Positions 28,869-38,389 of a stretch of DNA of 64,000 bases are shown here, piece by piece. Each line of letters starts with the position of its first letter. The stretch's first letter is position 1. The notes beneath the pieces were generated by a model. The model was not told where the DNA came from and ran no database searches. It was given only the letters and a program-made list of their open reading frames with translations. Source of the DNA: Desulfovibrio mangrovi (GTDB taxonomy: Bacteria; Desulfobacterota; Desulfovibrionia; Desulfovibrionales; Desulfovibrionaceae); the NCBI RefSeq assembly GCF_026230175.1, contig NZ_CP104208.1, positions 2,666,001-2,730,000 on the forward strand, read 5' to 3'. Both the position numbers and the translations under genes were made by a program.

Positions 28869-29053
28869 GCTGCCAAAAACACGGGAGCCACACTACAAGA
28901 CAAATACGACGCGACAGATCTTCATATCAACGCTCTCGACAATTGCAATAATACATATATTTGAACATATTGCCATAATCTTACAAAAGGCGTAGCGAGG
29001 CAGTAAGGGGGAAAAGGGGGGCAGGCGAACACGTTCATTACAAAGAGGGACAC

Positions 29054-31087
29054 ATGAAACTTCGCATCATGCACAAACTGCTAGGGTTGTCGTTAGGCAT
29101 CACACTCGCCGTCACCGTCTCCATTTTCTTCACAATCGAATTCTACATGCATCGCGGCTTCTCAGAAGAATCCGAAAAAAACATCCGCAGCATGAAGAAA
29201 GTGGTGGCCCAGCACATCAGTTCATCCATTCTGCATACGGAAGAATCCGCACAACTCCTTGCCGAGGACGATACTCTCATTACCGCCCTCGCCAGCCATG
29301 ATGCAGCAAGCCTCAGAGCCTATCTCACACGTCACATGGCCGAAGCAGGCTTAGATTTCGCGACCATTACGGATGACAAGGGGATCGTCATCACGCGAGG
29401 ACATTCTGACAAGTCCGGCGATTCGATCCGCAATCAAGATACTGTCATGCGCGCCCTTGAAGGCGAAAGCACCGGGGGCGTCGTAGCCGGCTCCGTCATC
29501 CCCTTCTCCATACGCGCCAGCACGCCCGTCCGCCATGAAGGCCGCATCATCGGCACGATCTCTATAGGCAAGTCCCTCTCGACGGAACGCTTCGTGGACA
29601 ACATCAAGGCCTTCACGGACCTTGAAGTCACTGTCTTCAAGGGTGACTCCCGCCTCATGACCACCATTATGAAGAACGGCAAACGCGCAGTGGGCACCAG
29701 AATGGACAACCCGCAGGTGCTGCAGACCGTTCTTGAAGAGGGGCAAGAGTTCCTCGCCAGAAACACCATTCTCGGCAACGAGTACCGCACGGCCTACTGG
29801 CCCATCCTCAACCAGATGGGGGAACCTGTGGGCATGTGGTTCATCGGGGCCCGCATGGACTCTCTCATCGCCACGGAAAACAACGTTACCCATTCCTCTC
29901 TCATCGTCATTGGCGGGCTTGTGCCGGTCATTCTCCTTCTGTCCTGGCTTATGGCGCGCAGTATCGCCAAACCCATTGCCGGAACCACGGCCTTTGCTTC
30001 CGCCGTTGCCGAAGGGCACCTTGACCGCACACTGGACGTGCATACCCACGACGAAATAGGGACTCTGGCAGACGCCTTGCGCACCATGGTGGTCACCCTC
30101 AAGGAAAAGATTCAGGAGGCGCAGGAAGAATCGCGTCATGCGGAAGAGGAAACCCGCAAGGCCCACATCGCCATGCAACAGGCTGAAGAAGCGCAGCGTC
30201 AGGCTGACAAGGCCAAACGTGAAGGCATGCTGCATGCGGCAGGCGATCTGGAAGAGATTGCCCACTCCCTCTCTTCCGCATCCGAGGAACTGTCCGCTCA
30301 GATCGAGCAATCCTCCAACGGCAGCAAAATGCAGAGCCAGCGCACCGGCGAAACCGCCGCCGCCATGGAACAGATGAACGCCTCCGTGCTGGAGGTGGCC
30401 CGCAATGCCGGGATGGCGGCAAGCATTGCCAGGCAGGCCAAGGAAAACGCCCTTTCCGGCACCCAGGTCATGGAGGCGGTGCTGAAGGCCATTGATGGCG
30501 TCCGCGCCCATTCGCAGGAGCTGGAACAGGGCATGAACAACCTCGGCAGCAGCGCGGAGAAAATCGGCGCCATCATGGACGTTATCTCAGACATCGCCGA
30601 CCAGACCAACCTGCTTGCCCTGAACGCCGCCATTGAAGCAGCCCGCGCAGGCGATGCCGGTCGCGGCTTTGCCGTGGTGGCGGATGAAGTGCGCAAGCTG
30701 GCGGAAAAGACCATGCTGGCCACCAAGGAAGTGGGACAGACCATCACCGGCATCCAGCAGGGCACCAAACAGAACATCAATCAGGTAGCCAGCACTGTCA
30801 CCCAGATTACCAGCGTTACCGAACGCGCCATGCAGGCGGAGCAGTCTCTCTCCGTCATCGCTTCGCTGGTTGATGACGTTTCCGATCAGGTAAACGGCAT
30901 CGCCACAGCCTGTGAGCAGCAGTCCGCCGCATCGGAGCAGATCAACCACGCAGTGGAAGAGGTGAACACCATTTCGGGTGAAACCAGCACAGCCATGCAT
31001 CAGTCCGCTCAGGCCGTTGTGGAGCTTGCCTCGCAGGCACAGCACCTGAAGGGAATTATCAGTAAGATACAGCAGGAAAACAGCTAA
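29054..31087 (+). CDS. Methyl-accepting chemotaxis protein
   Basis: Transmembrane chemoreceptor of 677 residues. TM1 is at about 10-29. A periplasmic Cache-like sensor domain covers about 30-275 ([34 protein letters not shown]). TM2 at about 282-302 is followed by HAMP. A Gln/Glu/Ala-rich helix ([20 protein letters not shown]) precedes the cytoplasmic signalling hairpin, whose tip contains [18 protein letters not shown] at about 515-535, the CheA/CheW contact. Gln/Glu pairs suited to methylation are visible on both arms. No C-terminal CheR-tethering pentapeptide is present. GAGGG precedes the ATG. The gene is monocistronic and the ligand unknown. Confidence 0.94.
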   Translation: MKLRIMHKLLGLSLGITLAVTVSIFFTIEFYMHRGFSEESEKNIRSMKKVVAQHISSSILHTEESAQLLAEDDTLITALASHDAASLRAYLTRHMAEAGLDFATITDDKGIVITRGHSDKSGDSIRNQDTVMRALEGESTGGVVAGSVIPFSIRASTPVRHEGRIIGTISIGKSLSTERFVDNIKAFTDLEVTVFKGDSRLMTTIMKNGKRAVGTRMDNPQVLQTVLEEGQEFLARNTILGNEYRTAYWPILNQMGEPVGMWFIGARMDSLIATENNVTHSSLIVIGGLVPVILLLSWLMARSIAKPIAGTTAFASAVAEGHLDRTLDVHTHDEIGTLADALRTMVVTLKEKIQEAQEESRHAEEETRKAHIAMQQAEEAQRQADKAKREGMLHAAGDLEEIAHSLSSASEELSAQIEQSSNGSKMQSQRTGETAAAMEQMNASVLEVARNAGMAASIARQAKENALSGTQVMEAVLKAIDGVRAHSQELEQGMNNLGSSAEKIGAIMDVISDIADQTNLLALNAAIEAARAGDAGRGFAVVADEVRKLAEKTMLATKEVGQTITGIQQGTKQNINQVASTVTQITSVTERAMQAEQSLSVIASLVDDVSDQVNGIATACEQQSAASEQINHAVEEVNTISGETSTAMHQSAQAVVELASQAQHLKGIISKIQQENS

Positions 31088-31117
31088 GGGGTTCATCATC
31101 CCATATGCAATAAAGAG

Positions 31118-31149
31118 GGCCGGAAGCGTGAAGCTTCCGGCCTTTGTTT
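31118..31149 (+). terminator. Rho-independent terminator after the chemoreceptor
   Basis: The stem GGCCGGAAGC/GCTTCCGGCC is followed by TTTGTTTTG. Confidence 0.85.
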
Positions 31150-31160
31150 TGTTGAAGAAT

Positions 31161-31199
31161 GCCTCCGGCGGGCAGGGGGATAATCCCCCTGCACCCTGT
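31161..31199 (+). repeat. Palindromic intergenic repeat, copy 1
   Basis: Begins GCCTCCGGCGGG, followed by the hairpin GCAGGGGGAT/ATCCCCCTGC, and ends ACCC. The same head and tail appear at 42070-42127 (inverted). Related copies lie at 31346-31390 and 35915-35971. Confidence 0.65.
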
Positions 31200-31277
31200 A
31201 ACTACCGATAGTAGTCCGGTTTTGTCGCCTCACCCGAGACCTGGAGGTGCCTCATTTTAGGGGTATAAGAATACAAA

Positions 31278-31305
31278 AAGGCCGGAAACTCACGCTTCCG
31301 GCCTT
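31278..31305 (-). terminator. Rho-independent terminator for nrdD
   Basis: The stem AAGGCCGGAA/TTCCGGCCTT is followed on the minus strand by a T-rich tract. It is nearly the same stem as that at 31118, in the other orientation. Confidence 0.65.
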
Positions 31306-31345
31306 ATACTTTCGATATCTCCCCGCAGTGTTATAACTCCCCCCT

Positions 31346-31390
31346 TTCAGGGTTTCCAAAGGGGGTTACCCCCTTTGGCCTGCGGAGCAT
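31346..31390 (-). repeat. Palindromic intergenic repeat, copy 2
   Basis: Read on the minus strand it starts CTCCGCAGG, continues with the perfect hairpin CCAAAGGGGG/CCCCCTTTGG, and ends GGAAACCC. The layout equals that of copy 1 with a different stem. Confidence 0.55.
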
Positions 31391-31427
31391 TCTTACTCTT
31401 CTCTTGCTTCCCTCTCCACAACCCCGC

Positions 31428-33473
31428 CTACATGCCGTTGTAGCAAACGCGGTCGTCGTATTCCATCTGCTTGCCCTTATTCCACTGGGAAACAGGGCGG
31501 TAGTAGCCCACGATGCGGGTGTACACTTCCGCTTCGCTGCCGCAGGTGGGGCACTTTTCCTGTTCGCCCTGCAGGTACCCGTGGTCCTTGCAGATGGAGA
31601 AGGTGGGCGTGATGGAGATGTAGGGCATCTTGGTCTTGGAGAAGGCCTTTACGATGAACTTCTTCAGCGCCTTGTGGTCCGCCACGGCTTCGCCGAGGTA
31701 GGTATGGAACACGGTGCCGCCGGTGTAGAGCGGCTGCAGCTTGTCCTGATGCTCCAGCGCGGCGAACACGTCGTTGGTGTTGCCCACGGGCAGCGAGGTG
31801 GAGTTGGTGTAGTACGGCGTGCCGTTACCGGAAGCCTTGATGTCCTCGTAGAGCTTCTTGTCAATGCGGGCAAGGCGGTAGCTGGTGCCTTCCGCAGGCG
31901 TGGCTTCAAGGTTGTAAAGGTTGCCGGTCTCTTCCTGATAACGGGAGGTCAGGTCGCGCAGATGATTCAGCATGCGCTGCATGAGGCGGATGCCCGACTC
32001 GGTCTCAATACCCTTGCCCAGCAGGTTCAGACAGGCTTCATGCCCACCCACGAGCCCGATGGTGGAGAAGTGAGCGCGGAAGCCGTTCTTCAGGTACCGT
32101 GCGGACCACGGGAACATACCGCGGTCGAGGTTCTCCTGAATCAGCTTGCGCTTGAACTCCAGCGATTCCTTGGCCAGCTCCGCATACTCGGTAATCAGAT
32201 CAAGGAAGTCCTCTTCCCCTTCGGAAAGATAGGCCAGCTTGGGCAGGTTCAGAGTAACCACGCCGATGGAACCGGTCAGGTCGCCCGCGCCGAACAGACC
32301 GCCGGTCTTCTTGCGCAGTTCGCGAAGGTCCATCTGCAGACGGCAGCACATGGAGCGCACGTCTTCGGGATTGAGATCGGAATTGATGAAATTCTGGAAG
32401 TAGGGAACCCCGTACTTTGCCGTAAGCTGCATGAGCAGGTCGCCAATCTCCGATTCCCACGGAAAATCCTTGGTTACGTTGTACGTGGGGATGGGGAAGG
32501 AGAAGATACGGCCGTCATGGTCGCCCGCCAGCATGACTTCAAGGAAGGCCTTGTTGATCATGGCCATTTCCTCGCCGTACTCGCCGTACGTGGAATCCTG
32601 ATACTTGCCGGCGATGATGACGGGCTCGTTGGCAATGTGCTTGGGGGCCACGAGGTCCAGCGTCAGGTTGGTGAACGGGCTCTGCCCGCCCCAGCGCGAC
32701 GTGGTGTTCAGATTGAAGATGAACTTCTGGATGGCCTGACGCACCTGCTTGTAGTTGAGGCCGTCGTTGCGCACGAAGGGAGCAAGATAGGTGTCCACGT
32801 TGTTGAACGCCTGCGCGCCCGCCCATTCGTTCTGCAGCGTGCCGAGGAAGTTGATCATCTGCCCCAGCGCGGTATCCATATGCTTGGCGGGACCGGCACT
32901 GGCGCGGCCTTCGAGATTGAAGCCTTCCAGCAACAGGTCGCGCAGACTCCAGCCCGCGCAGTAGCCTGCCAGACCGAAGGAAAGATCGTGAATATGGAAG
33001 TAGCCGTGCTCATGCGCCTGCCTGATTTCCACAGGATACTTTTCCAGCGCGTACTTGGCCTGCAGGGTGCCGGAAAGGTGAAGCATCAAGCCCTGGAAGG
33101 AATGCGTCATGTTCGCGTTCTCGTTAACGCGCCAGTCCGCCTTGTCCAGGTAGTTGTTGATGGTTTCCTTGATGTCCAGATAGGCCGCGGTCTGTTCACG
33201 CAACTGACGGCGCTGTTCGCGGTAGATGATATAGCGCTTGGCCACATGGTAGAGGCGGGACTCCATGAGCACCTGCTCTACCATATCCTGCACCTGTTCC
33301 TGCGGTGCTATTTCCGTGTCGGCAAGCTTCTGTTCCACTTTGCGCGCCATACGGCGGGCAAGAAGCGGATCCTTAATGCCGCTGGCCTTCAGGGCTTTCA
33401 GAATGGCTTGCGAAATCCGGTCGATGGACCAGGTTTCCAGACACCCGTCCCGTTTCAAAATCTGTTTCGGCAT
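31428..33473 (-). CDS. nrdD: Anaerobic (class III) ribonucleoside-triphosphate reductase
   Basis: Oxygen-sensitive glycyl-radical enzyme that makes dNTPs from NTPs. The 681-residue protein has an N-terminal ATP-cone (MPKQILKRDGCLETWS) for allosteric control, then the ten-stranded barrel with SRWGGQSPFTNLTLD. The C-terminal zinc site has FSICKDHGY and KCPTCGS, and the glycyl-radical region is at RIVGYYRP. The start is firm: it begins at the ATP-cone and follows GAGGAG. It overlaps the upstream nrdG by 101 bp in a different frame. Together with its activase it supports DNA synthesis under strict anaerobiosis. Confidence 0.95.
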   Translation of the reverse strand: MPKQILKRDGCLETWSIDRISQAILKALKASGIKDPLLARRMARKVEQKLADTEIAPQEQVQDMVEQVLMESRLYHVAKRYIIYREQRRQLREQTAAYLDIKETINNYLDKADWRVNENANMTHSFQGLMLHLSGTLQAKYALEKYPVEIRQAHEHGYFHIHDLSFGLAGYCAGWSLRDLLLEGFNLEGRASAGPAKHMDTALGQMINFLGTLQNEWAGAQAFNNVDTYLAPFVRNDGLNYKQVRQAIQKFIFNLNTTSRWGGQSPFTNLTLDLVAPKHIANEPVIIAGKYQDSTYGEYGEEMAMINKAFLEVMLAGDHDGRIFSFPIPTYNVTKDFPWESEIGDLLMQLTAKYGVPYFQNFINSDLNPEDVRSMCCRLQMDLRELRKKTGGLFGAGDLTGSIGVVTLNLPKLAYLSEGEEDFLDLITEYAELAKESLEFKRKLIQENLDRGMFPWSARYLKNGFRAHFSTIGLVGGHEACLNLLGKGIETESGIRLMQRMLNHLRDLTSRYQEETGNLYNLEATPAEGTSYRLARIDKKLYEDIKASGNGTPYYTNSTSLPVGNTNDVFAALEHQDKLQPLYTGGTVFHTYLGEAVADHKALKKFIVKAFSKTKMPYISITPTFSICKDHGYLQGEQEKCPTCGSEAEVYTRIVGYYRPVSQWNKGKQMEYDDRVCYNGM

Positions 33474-34092
33474 GGGATCTCCTCGGTGGTACGTAGCTCT
33501 GCAACTTCAAAGTAAACCCTTCGGGAACGTAGCTCCTCGCCTCCTCCACATCCTCGTCCGTCAGAATGGGAACACGGGTGAGACGGAACAGAAACGCCTG
33601 CGGATGCTTCTTCGCCATGGCAAAGATCGCTTCCAGATTGCGCTTGGCCTCATCCGGCTGCGTGGTGCCGCCGGTGAGCTGGGGATATTTGCGATACGGC
33701 CCCTTCACGTCCACAGCAAAGAGGTCCACAAGATTCTGTGCGAGCAGCGACTCTACCACCTCGGGGTGCATGCCGTTGGTATCGAGCTTAACGGGCATGT
33801 TCAGGGCGTGCATGTCGCGGATAAGATCATCCAGTCCGGCAACGGTGGTTGCCTCCCCGCCGGTGATGACCACGCCGTCAATCCAGCGCTGACGGGCTTT
33901 GAGATACCCCTCTATCTCATTGCGGGGATACAGGGGCATGGATTCGGAATGCCAGGCAAGCATGTAGTTGTGGCAGGTGGGGCAGCGCATGTTGCAGCCG
34001 CCGAGGAAAATCACACTGGAATTCATGCCGGGCCAGTCACACAGACTCACTCGTTCAAAGCCGAAGATGTTATCCCACGCAGATACCGACAC
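33373..34092 (-). CDS. nrdG: Anaerobic RNR activating protein (radical SAM)
   Basis: Generates the glycyl radical on NrdD from S-adenosylmethionine. The 239-residue protein has the radical-SAM CxxxCxxC motif at C33/C37/C40 (GGCNMRCPTC) and VVITGGEAT, a family GGE motif. The order nrdG-nrdD on the minus strand is an operon. The last 33 codons lie over the start of nrdD in another frame and read as hydrophilic sequence without family motifs. That suggests the gene once ended near LQSYVPP and lost its stop. Confidence 0.92.
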   Translation of the reverse strand: MSVSAWDNIFGFERVSLCDWPGMNSSVIFLGGCNMRCPTCHNYMLAWHSESMPLYPRNEIEGYLKARQRWIDGVVITGGEATTVAGLDDLIRDMHALNMPVKLDTNGMHPEVVESLLAQNLVDLFAVDVKGPYRKYPQLTGGTTQPDEAKRNLEAIFAMAKKHPQAFLFRLTRVPILTDEDVEEARSYVPEGFTLKLQSYVPPRRSHAETDFETGRVSGNLVHRPDFASHSESPEGQRH

Positions 34093-34201
34093 AGTGTTTT
34101 TCCTTGTAGCCTGATGGGGTTGAGGCCATGTGTCAAAAACAGGGCCGACCTGTGACAGCCGGCTATTCGCACGCTCAACCCATTTAAATTGCAGATTATA
34201 T

Positions 34202-34266
34202 TTGGCTAGATATTGTCTAGCAAAAATATAAAATTCCTTCTCTCACTAAAAATGGACTCTAGCCAA
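34202..34266 (-). promoter_or_regulatory. Candidate operator upstream of nrdGD
   Basis: TTGGCTAGA (34202-34210) is followed after five bases by TCTAGC (34216-34221), making a GCTAGA/TCTAGC palindrome. A second TCTAGCCAA at 34258-34266 is the exact reverse complement of the first nine bases. The sites lie 110-175 bp before nrdG in AT-rich DNA. The binding protein is unknown; it is not a clear NrdR box. Confidence 0.45.
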
Positions 34267-34816
34267 TGGGGGATTTTTTGTACAGTCCCAGTCAGAGTGA
34301 TTTGGGTTCTTGACAGGCGCAGAGGGCCGGAAGACCGGAGGAAATAAGGGGAAAAAAAATTCCCTTACGGGAAGTCGGAAAGGGGCCTAGACCTCTTTTC
34401 ACAGGGAAAAAACTGTGGAAAACCCGCCCACATCGCATATGCTGCCGCAAAGGTGCAGGTTGGACTTTTTTTATCCCACACACACATTACATTTCAGCAA
34501 GTTACGCTGTGTAAAACAATGCATTGAAAATATACCGCAGCAAGACCTGCTGTGGAATAGTATGTGTATTTTTGCACAAGCTCCGCAACCTCCCAGCCTC
34601 CTGCAGCGTTTGTCAAAAGCCTTTGCACAGGATACATGAATACGCGGTGGCGAAGCGACGTCCCCACAGTCCGTGCTAGCTTCCGCCGAGCATATGCCAG
34701 CCAGCCGGACCACACAGACAGAGGGGCCCCGCCCCCCGTACAACAGCCAACTCACCGCCCCGGTGCAGGCAGGCACGCCCCTGCCCGCCAAGGCATAACC
34801 GGACAAGAGAGACGCC
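34267..34816. other. Intergenic region upstream of the glycosyltransferase
   Basis: About 550 bases with no convincing gene. There is a T/A-rich stretch at about 34340-34500 and short hairpins, but no tRNA or known riboswitch was recognised. A lone TTGACA at 34309 lacks a good -10 partner. Confidence 0.35.
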
Positions 34817-35830
34817 ATGCGCACATTCATCTTTCTGCCCCCGCTCAAAGGCATGACAGGCGGTGTGGCCGTGCTGCATCAGGTTGCGCAGCACCTGCAT
34901 TCCGGCGGCTTCACCGTGAGCGTTGTCCCCAGAGAAGCAGGCACCCCGCTGCCGGAAGGTGTTCCGGTCTGCCCATGGCAGGACCTTGCGCTCACTCCCG
35001 ACGACCTCTGGCTGGTGCCGGAAGGCTGGGTCAACGCGCTCATGCCGGGCCTGCAGGCAAAGGCCCGCAACGTGGTGTATGTGCAAAACTGGTCGTACCT
35101 GCTCTCCGCACTGCCGGAAGGCGTGCACTGGCCGCAGCTGGACGTCTCCTTCCTGAATGTTTCCGAACCGGTTGCGTGGTTCACGCAGCAGGTCACGGGC
35201 CGTCAGGGCCCCATTCTGCGACCGGGAATTAATACCGCACTGTTCCATCCGGCCAGTGATGCCCCTGCCTCCGCCTCAGTTCCGGTCATTGCGTGGATGC
35301 CCCGCAAGAACAAGGCGCTGGCCGTGCGCATCCGCGAGACTTTCGAGGCCCGCCGCGCTCTGCTCGGCAAGCAGCCCGCCCGCTGGGTGGAAATTCATGG
35401 CATGTCGCCGCAACAGGTTGCCGAAGCCCTGCGCAGTGCCCATATTTTTCTTGCGACCGGCTTTCCGGAAGGCTGCCCCCTGCCCCCGCTGGAAGCGCTT
35501 GCCTCAGGCTGTATCGTGACGGGCTTCTCCGGCATGGGCGGCTGGGACTACATGCGGCAGGCCATGCCCCCCGAACTGGGCGGCCATGCCCCATGGTGGC
35601 CCCAGCGTGAGGTTCCGTGGCAGGGCAATTCGCTGATCGTGGCCGATGCCGATGTGGCCGCCGCAGCCAACGGACTGGAGCTTACCGCCGGATGGCTGGA
35701 AAGCGGAGCGCCGGAGCTGATGGCGTTACGGCAGAACAGCGCCGCCACGGTGGCGGCGTATACTGTGGAAAAGCAGCGCGAGGCTGTACTGGGATTGTGG
35801 CGGGAGGCGGAGAATAAAAAGATCTTTTAG
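34817..35830 (+). CDS. Glycosyltransferase, GT4-like
   Basis: Predicted cytoplasmic or membrane-associated sugar transferase of 337 residues. The N-terminus has the GT-B look (FIFLPPLKGMTGGVAVLHQV, the Gly-rich acceptor-side loop). The C-terminal half has a nucleotide-sugar Rossmann region with HGMSPQQVAEALRSAHIFL and the E-x7-E type motif FPEGCPLPPLEALASGCIVTG, typical of GT4 retaining enzymes. GAGAGAC precedes the ATG. It is single, with no neighbouring polysaccharide genes, so the substrate cannot be told. Confidence 0.85.
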   Translation: MRTFIFLPPLKGMTGGVAVLHQVAQHLHSGGFTVSVVPREAGTPLPEGVPVCPWQDLALTPDDLWLVPEGWVNALMPGLQAKARNVVYVQNWSYLLSALPEGVHWPQLDVSFLNVSEPVAWFTQQVTGRQGPILRPGINTALFHPASDAPASASVPVIAWMPRKNKALAVRIRETFEARRALLGKQPARWVEIHGMSPQQVAEALRSAHIFLATGFPEGCPLPPLEALASGCIVTGFSGMGGWDYMRQAMPPELGGHAPWWPQREVPWQGNSLIVADADVAAAANGLELTAGWLESGAPELMALRQNSAATVAAYTVEKQREAVLGLWREAENKKIF

Positions 35831-35914
35831 GGGCGGGAGGAGAGCAAGAGGCCCGTTCTGGCCTGAACAGGCTTGCACCGACTTGGAGAAGCCCTGTTTT
35901 GATATGCCCGTTGT

Positions 35915-35971
35915 GCCTCCGGCGGGGAGAGCGGGGCCGCCAACGCGCGGCCCCCTCTCCACTCCCCCCGC
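35915..35971 (+). repeat. Palindromic intergenic repeat, copy 3
   Basis: Begins GCCTCCGGCGGGGAGAG and continues with the hairpin GGGGCCGC/GCGGCCCC-like core, ending CTCTCCACTCCCC. It shares the GCCTCCGGCGGG head with copies 1 and 4. Confidence 0.55.
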
Positions 35972-36367
35972 GCTTTTTTGCTTATGGCAGACCGTGCCTT
36001 TGGCACCATCTTCCGCTGACTGCCACTCCCGCCACCTTCGACCTTTGCAATCGTCTCGGATGGGAGTATCCGGTCATCTGACATCCGCACCCTCAACGGC
36101 AAAGGTCTGCGGTTTGCCCAGTGAATGCTCTCGCTTTCTCCTGCCAGAAAGCAAAGCGCTTCCAACCGACAGTAAGGTCTGTTGTAAACAGCCCAGAACG
36201 ACACCTGAAAATTGCCTAAGAATACATGGAAGAACATCACCTGCCGAAAGTCATTCCTGACGTGGATGAATGTGCTTGAAATACCTACAGGCCGATTGCA
36301 TGCGCTTCGCATGCTGGCGGGACTCAATGCCCAGTCAACGCAACAGCAGGGGCGAGGCAGGGAGAGT

Positions 36368-36419
36368 CCAGAGAGGGCCTTGCTGAGGGGCGGCACGCCC
36401 CGGCTGAGGCCCTCTCTGG
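36368..36419. repeat. Long perfect hairpin
   Basis: The outer arms CCAGAGAGGGCCT (36368-36380) and AGGCCCTCTCTGG (36407-36419) are exact complements. Inside them GGGGCG and CGCCCC pair with a three-base loop. It lies in a 740-base gene-free stretch (35831-36572) that shows no credible coding frame. Confidence 0.6.
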
Positions 36420-36572
36420 TCCCGCGGAAGTTTTAGCCGTTGGCGAATCTTCGAGCCCTACGGATAAAGACAGCAGAGCAGCGGCAACGGGCTGACCTTT
36501 TCAAGACTCCATGTAGTCAGTGATAATCTACCCAAGTTACAACCAACCATCTTATCAATTCACAATACAACC

Positions 36573-37403
36573 ATGTCCAAAAAGAAAAACACACTCCCCG
36601 CTCCAGAACCCGAATCCCTGAACCTGCCGCGCACTGGCGTGGAATCCCACGCCCATCTCGACCTTTCCGCCTTTGCCGAAGACCTGCCGCAGGTGCTGGA
36701 GCGCGCCCGCAGATCCGGCGTGCGCCACATGGGCAACGTGTTCCTCGGACCGGAACCATATCTCGCCAACCGCGACCTCTTTGCAGACAGTGACGATGTC
36801 TTCTTCCTGCTCGGCCTGCACCCCTGCGATGCGGACAAGTGCACACCCGACGCCGTTGCCGCCATGAAGGAAGCCTTTCTGAACGATCCGCGCCTCAAGG
36901 CCGTGGGCGAAATCGGCCTCGACTACTACTGGGACGACCATCCGCGCGAACTCCAGCAGCATGCCTTCTGCATGCAGCTGGCCATGGCCCGCGAGCTGGA
37001 CCGCCCCATCGTCATCCACTCCAGAGACTCCAATGACGATGTCCTGCGCATTCTGGAAGAGCGCGGCTTCAAGGATTATCCCGTGCTCTGGCATTGCTTC
37101 GGCGCAGACATGGCCCTTGCCGAACGCATTGTCGCCAACGGTTGGCACATCTCCATTCCCGGTCCCGTGAGCTATCCCAAGAATGTGGAACTGCGCGAGG
37201 CGCTTTCCGTCATCCCCGAAGACCGCATCATGCTGGAAACGGACTGTCCCTACCTTTCGCCCCAGCAGTACCGCGGCAAGCGCAACGAACCAGCCTATCT
37301 GGTCTTCACCGCAGAAGCCGTGGCCAGGGAACTGGAAATGCCTGTTGAAGAACTCTGGACCCGCTGCGGCGATAACGCCATCCGCTTCTTCGGTCTGGAA
37401 TAG
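36573..37403 (+). CDS. tatD: TatD-family metal-dependent hydrolase / DNase
   Basis: Amidohydrolase-fold protein of 276 residues, predicted cytoplasmic DNase or phosphoesterase. The metal ligands are present in ESHAHLD near residue 24 (H-x-H), KAVGEIGLDYYW (Glu), IVIHSRDS (His), VLWHCFG (His) and MLETDCPYLSP (Asp). The N-terminal 20 residues are a Pro/Lys-rich extension. No strong ribosome site is seen before the ATG. It is followed 30 bases later by a DUF309 gene, possibly in one transcript. Confidence 0.92.
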   Translation: MSKKKNTLPAPEPESLNLPRTGVESHAHLDLSAFAEDLPQVLERARRSGVRHMGNVFLGPEPYLANRDLFADSDDVFFLLGLHPCDADKCTPDAVAAMKEAFLNDPRLKAVGEIGLDYYWDDHPRELQQHAFCMQLAMARELDRPIVIHSRDSNDDVLRILEERGFKDYPVLWHCFGADMALAERIVANGWHISIPGPVSYPKNVELREALSVIPEDRIMLETDCPYLSPQQYRGKRNEPAYLVFTAEAVARELEMPVEELWTRCGDNAIRFFGLE

Positions 37404-37432
37404 TCTCCGACCAGACCTGTCAGGCCATACCC

Positions 37433-37867
37433 ATGACCGACCACCCCGCAAACAAAACCTTTCGCCTCCCCGCACTATCCGACGGGGAGCGGGAGGCATT
37501 GCTCGAAACGGGCATCTGCCTGTGCAATCAGGGCAGATGGCTGGAAAGTCACGAAGCCTTCGAGATGCTCTGGCGAACGGAAGCAGCGCCCCACCGCGAT
37601 GTGTACAAGGCCATGGTACAGATCGTAGCCGCCCTGCACCATGCGAAGCTGGGAAACTTCCGAGGCGCCAACCGTCTTTTTGGCAGGGCGTGGGAGTTAC
37701 TGGCCCCCCATGTCGCAGTGGACTGCTCCCCTGCGGGAATTGATCTCTCAGCCGTGGCACAATGGCTGCGCCCCGTAGTGCAAAACCGCAAGGAACACCC
37801 TTCAGGGATGGATTTCACAACTTTTTATGATACAGTGCCCTTAACGCTTGCCCGCTGTCCGTTGTAG
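37433..37867 (+). CDS. DUF309 domain protein
   Basis: Small helical protein of 144 residues with the DUF309 signature: GRWLESHEAFEMLWR at about 34-48 and KAMVQIVAALHHAKLGNFRGA at about 62-82. The family has a buried His/Glu pair (SHEAFE) but no established activity. It lies close downstream of tatD. Confidence 0.82.
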   Translation: MTDHPANKTFRLPALSDGEREALLETGICLCNQGRWLESHEAFEMLWRTEAAPHRDVYKAMVQIVAALHHAKLGNFRGANRLFGRAWELLAPHVAVDCSPAGIDLSAVAQWLRPVVQNRKEHPSGMDFTTFYDTVPLTLARCPL

Positions 37868-37994
37868 CGGAACCAGAGGACACGCCGCCCCCGTTCAACG
37901 CCACCTTCGTCAACTTATAATTAGCTGTGTTTTTCAGACGTGGTACATCTGTGGAACATAGGCCTGACAGGCTATTCTTACGCGGGAGAAGTAC

Positions 37995-38378
37995 ATGAAA
38001 AGAATATTCATCGCAGAAGACGATATCGTCACGCGCACACTCATATCTGAACAGGTAAAATCCTTCGGATACACGGTCACGGCATTCGAGGACGGCATCT
38101 CGGTTTTCGAGGCGCTCAGCAACAACCCGGACAGCGCAGACCTGCTCATCACGGACGTACGCATGCCCGGCATGGACGGCATCGAACTCATCGCCAAACT
38201 GCGCAAGCTGGACAAGTTTGCCAAATTCCCCATCATCATCATGTCCGGCGTGGTCGGTGTGAAGGATATCTCGGACCTGCTCAAGAACGGCGCAAGCCGG
38301 TTCCTTGCCAAGCCCATTGATCCTCTGGACCTGAACGAGAACATCAGCAAGGCACTTTCCGTGCCCCACTACTGCTGA
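37995..38378 (+). CDS. Single-domain response regulator (CheY-like)
   Basis: Receiver domain only, 127 residues. It has the acidic pair in IFIAEDDIV, phospho-acceptor Asp in LLITDVRMPGMDG, the conserved Ser in IIIMSGV and Lys in FLAKPID. No output domain is present, so it acts by protein contact, in a phosphorelay or at a motor or kinase. No kinase is adjacent. GGGAGAA precedes the ATG. It is convergent with the M48 protease gene with an 11-base gap. Confidence 0.93.
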   Translation: MKRIFIAEDDIVTRTLISEQVKSFGYTVTAFEDGISVFEALSNNPDSADLLITDVRMPGMDGIELIAKLRKLDKFAKFPIIIMSGVVGVKDISDLLKNGASRFLAKPIDPLDLNENISKALSVPHYC

Positions 38379-38389
38379 AAAACCGCCGA

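Noticed and set aside
34205-34221. NrdR box upstream of nrdGD
   Set aside because: The palindrome GCTAGA-N5-TCTAGC does not fit the NrdR consensus core, so only an unnamed operator is proposed.
35883-36436. Short frames in the gap between the glycosyltransferase and tatD
   Set aside because: Low-complexity or Arg/Pro-rich translations across the palindromic repeats, with no ribosome site.
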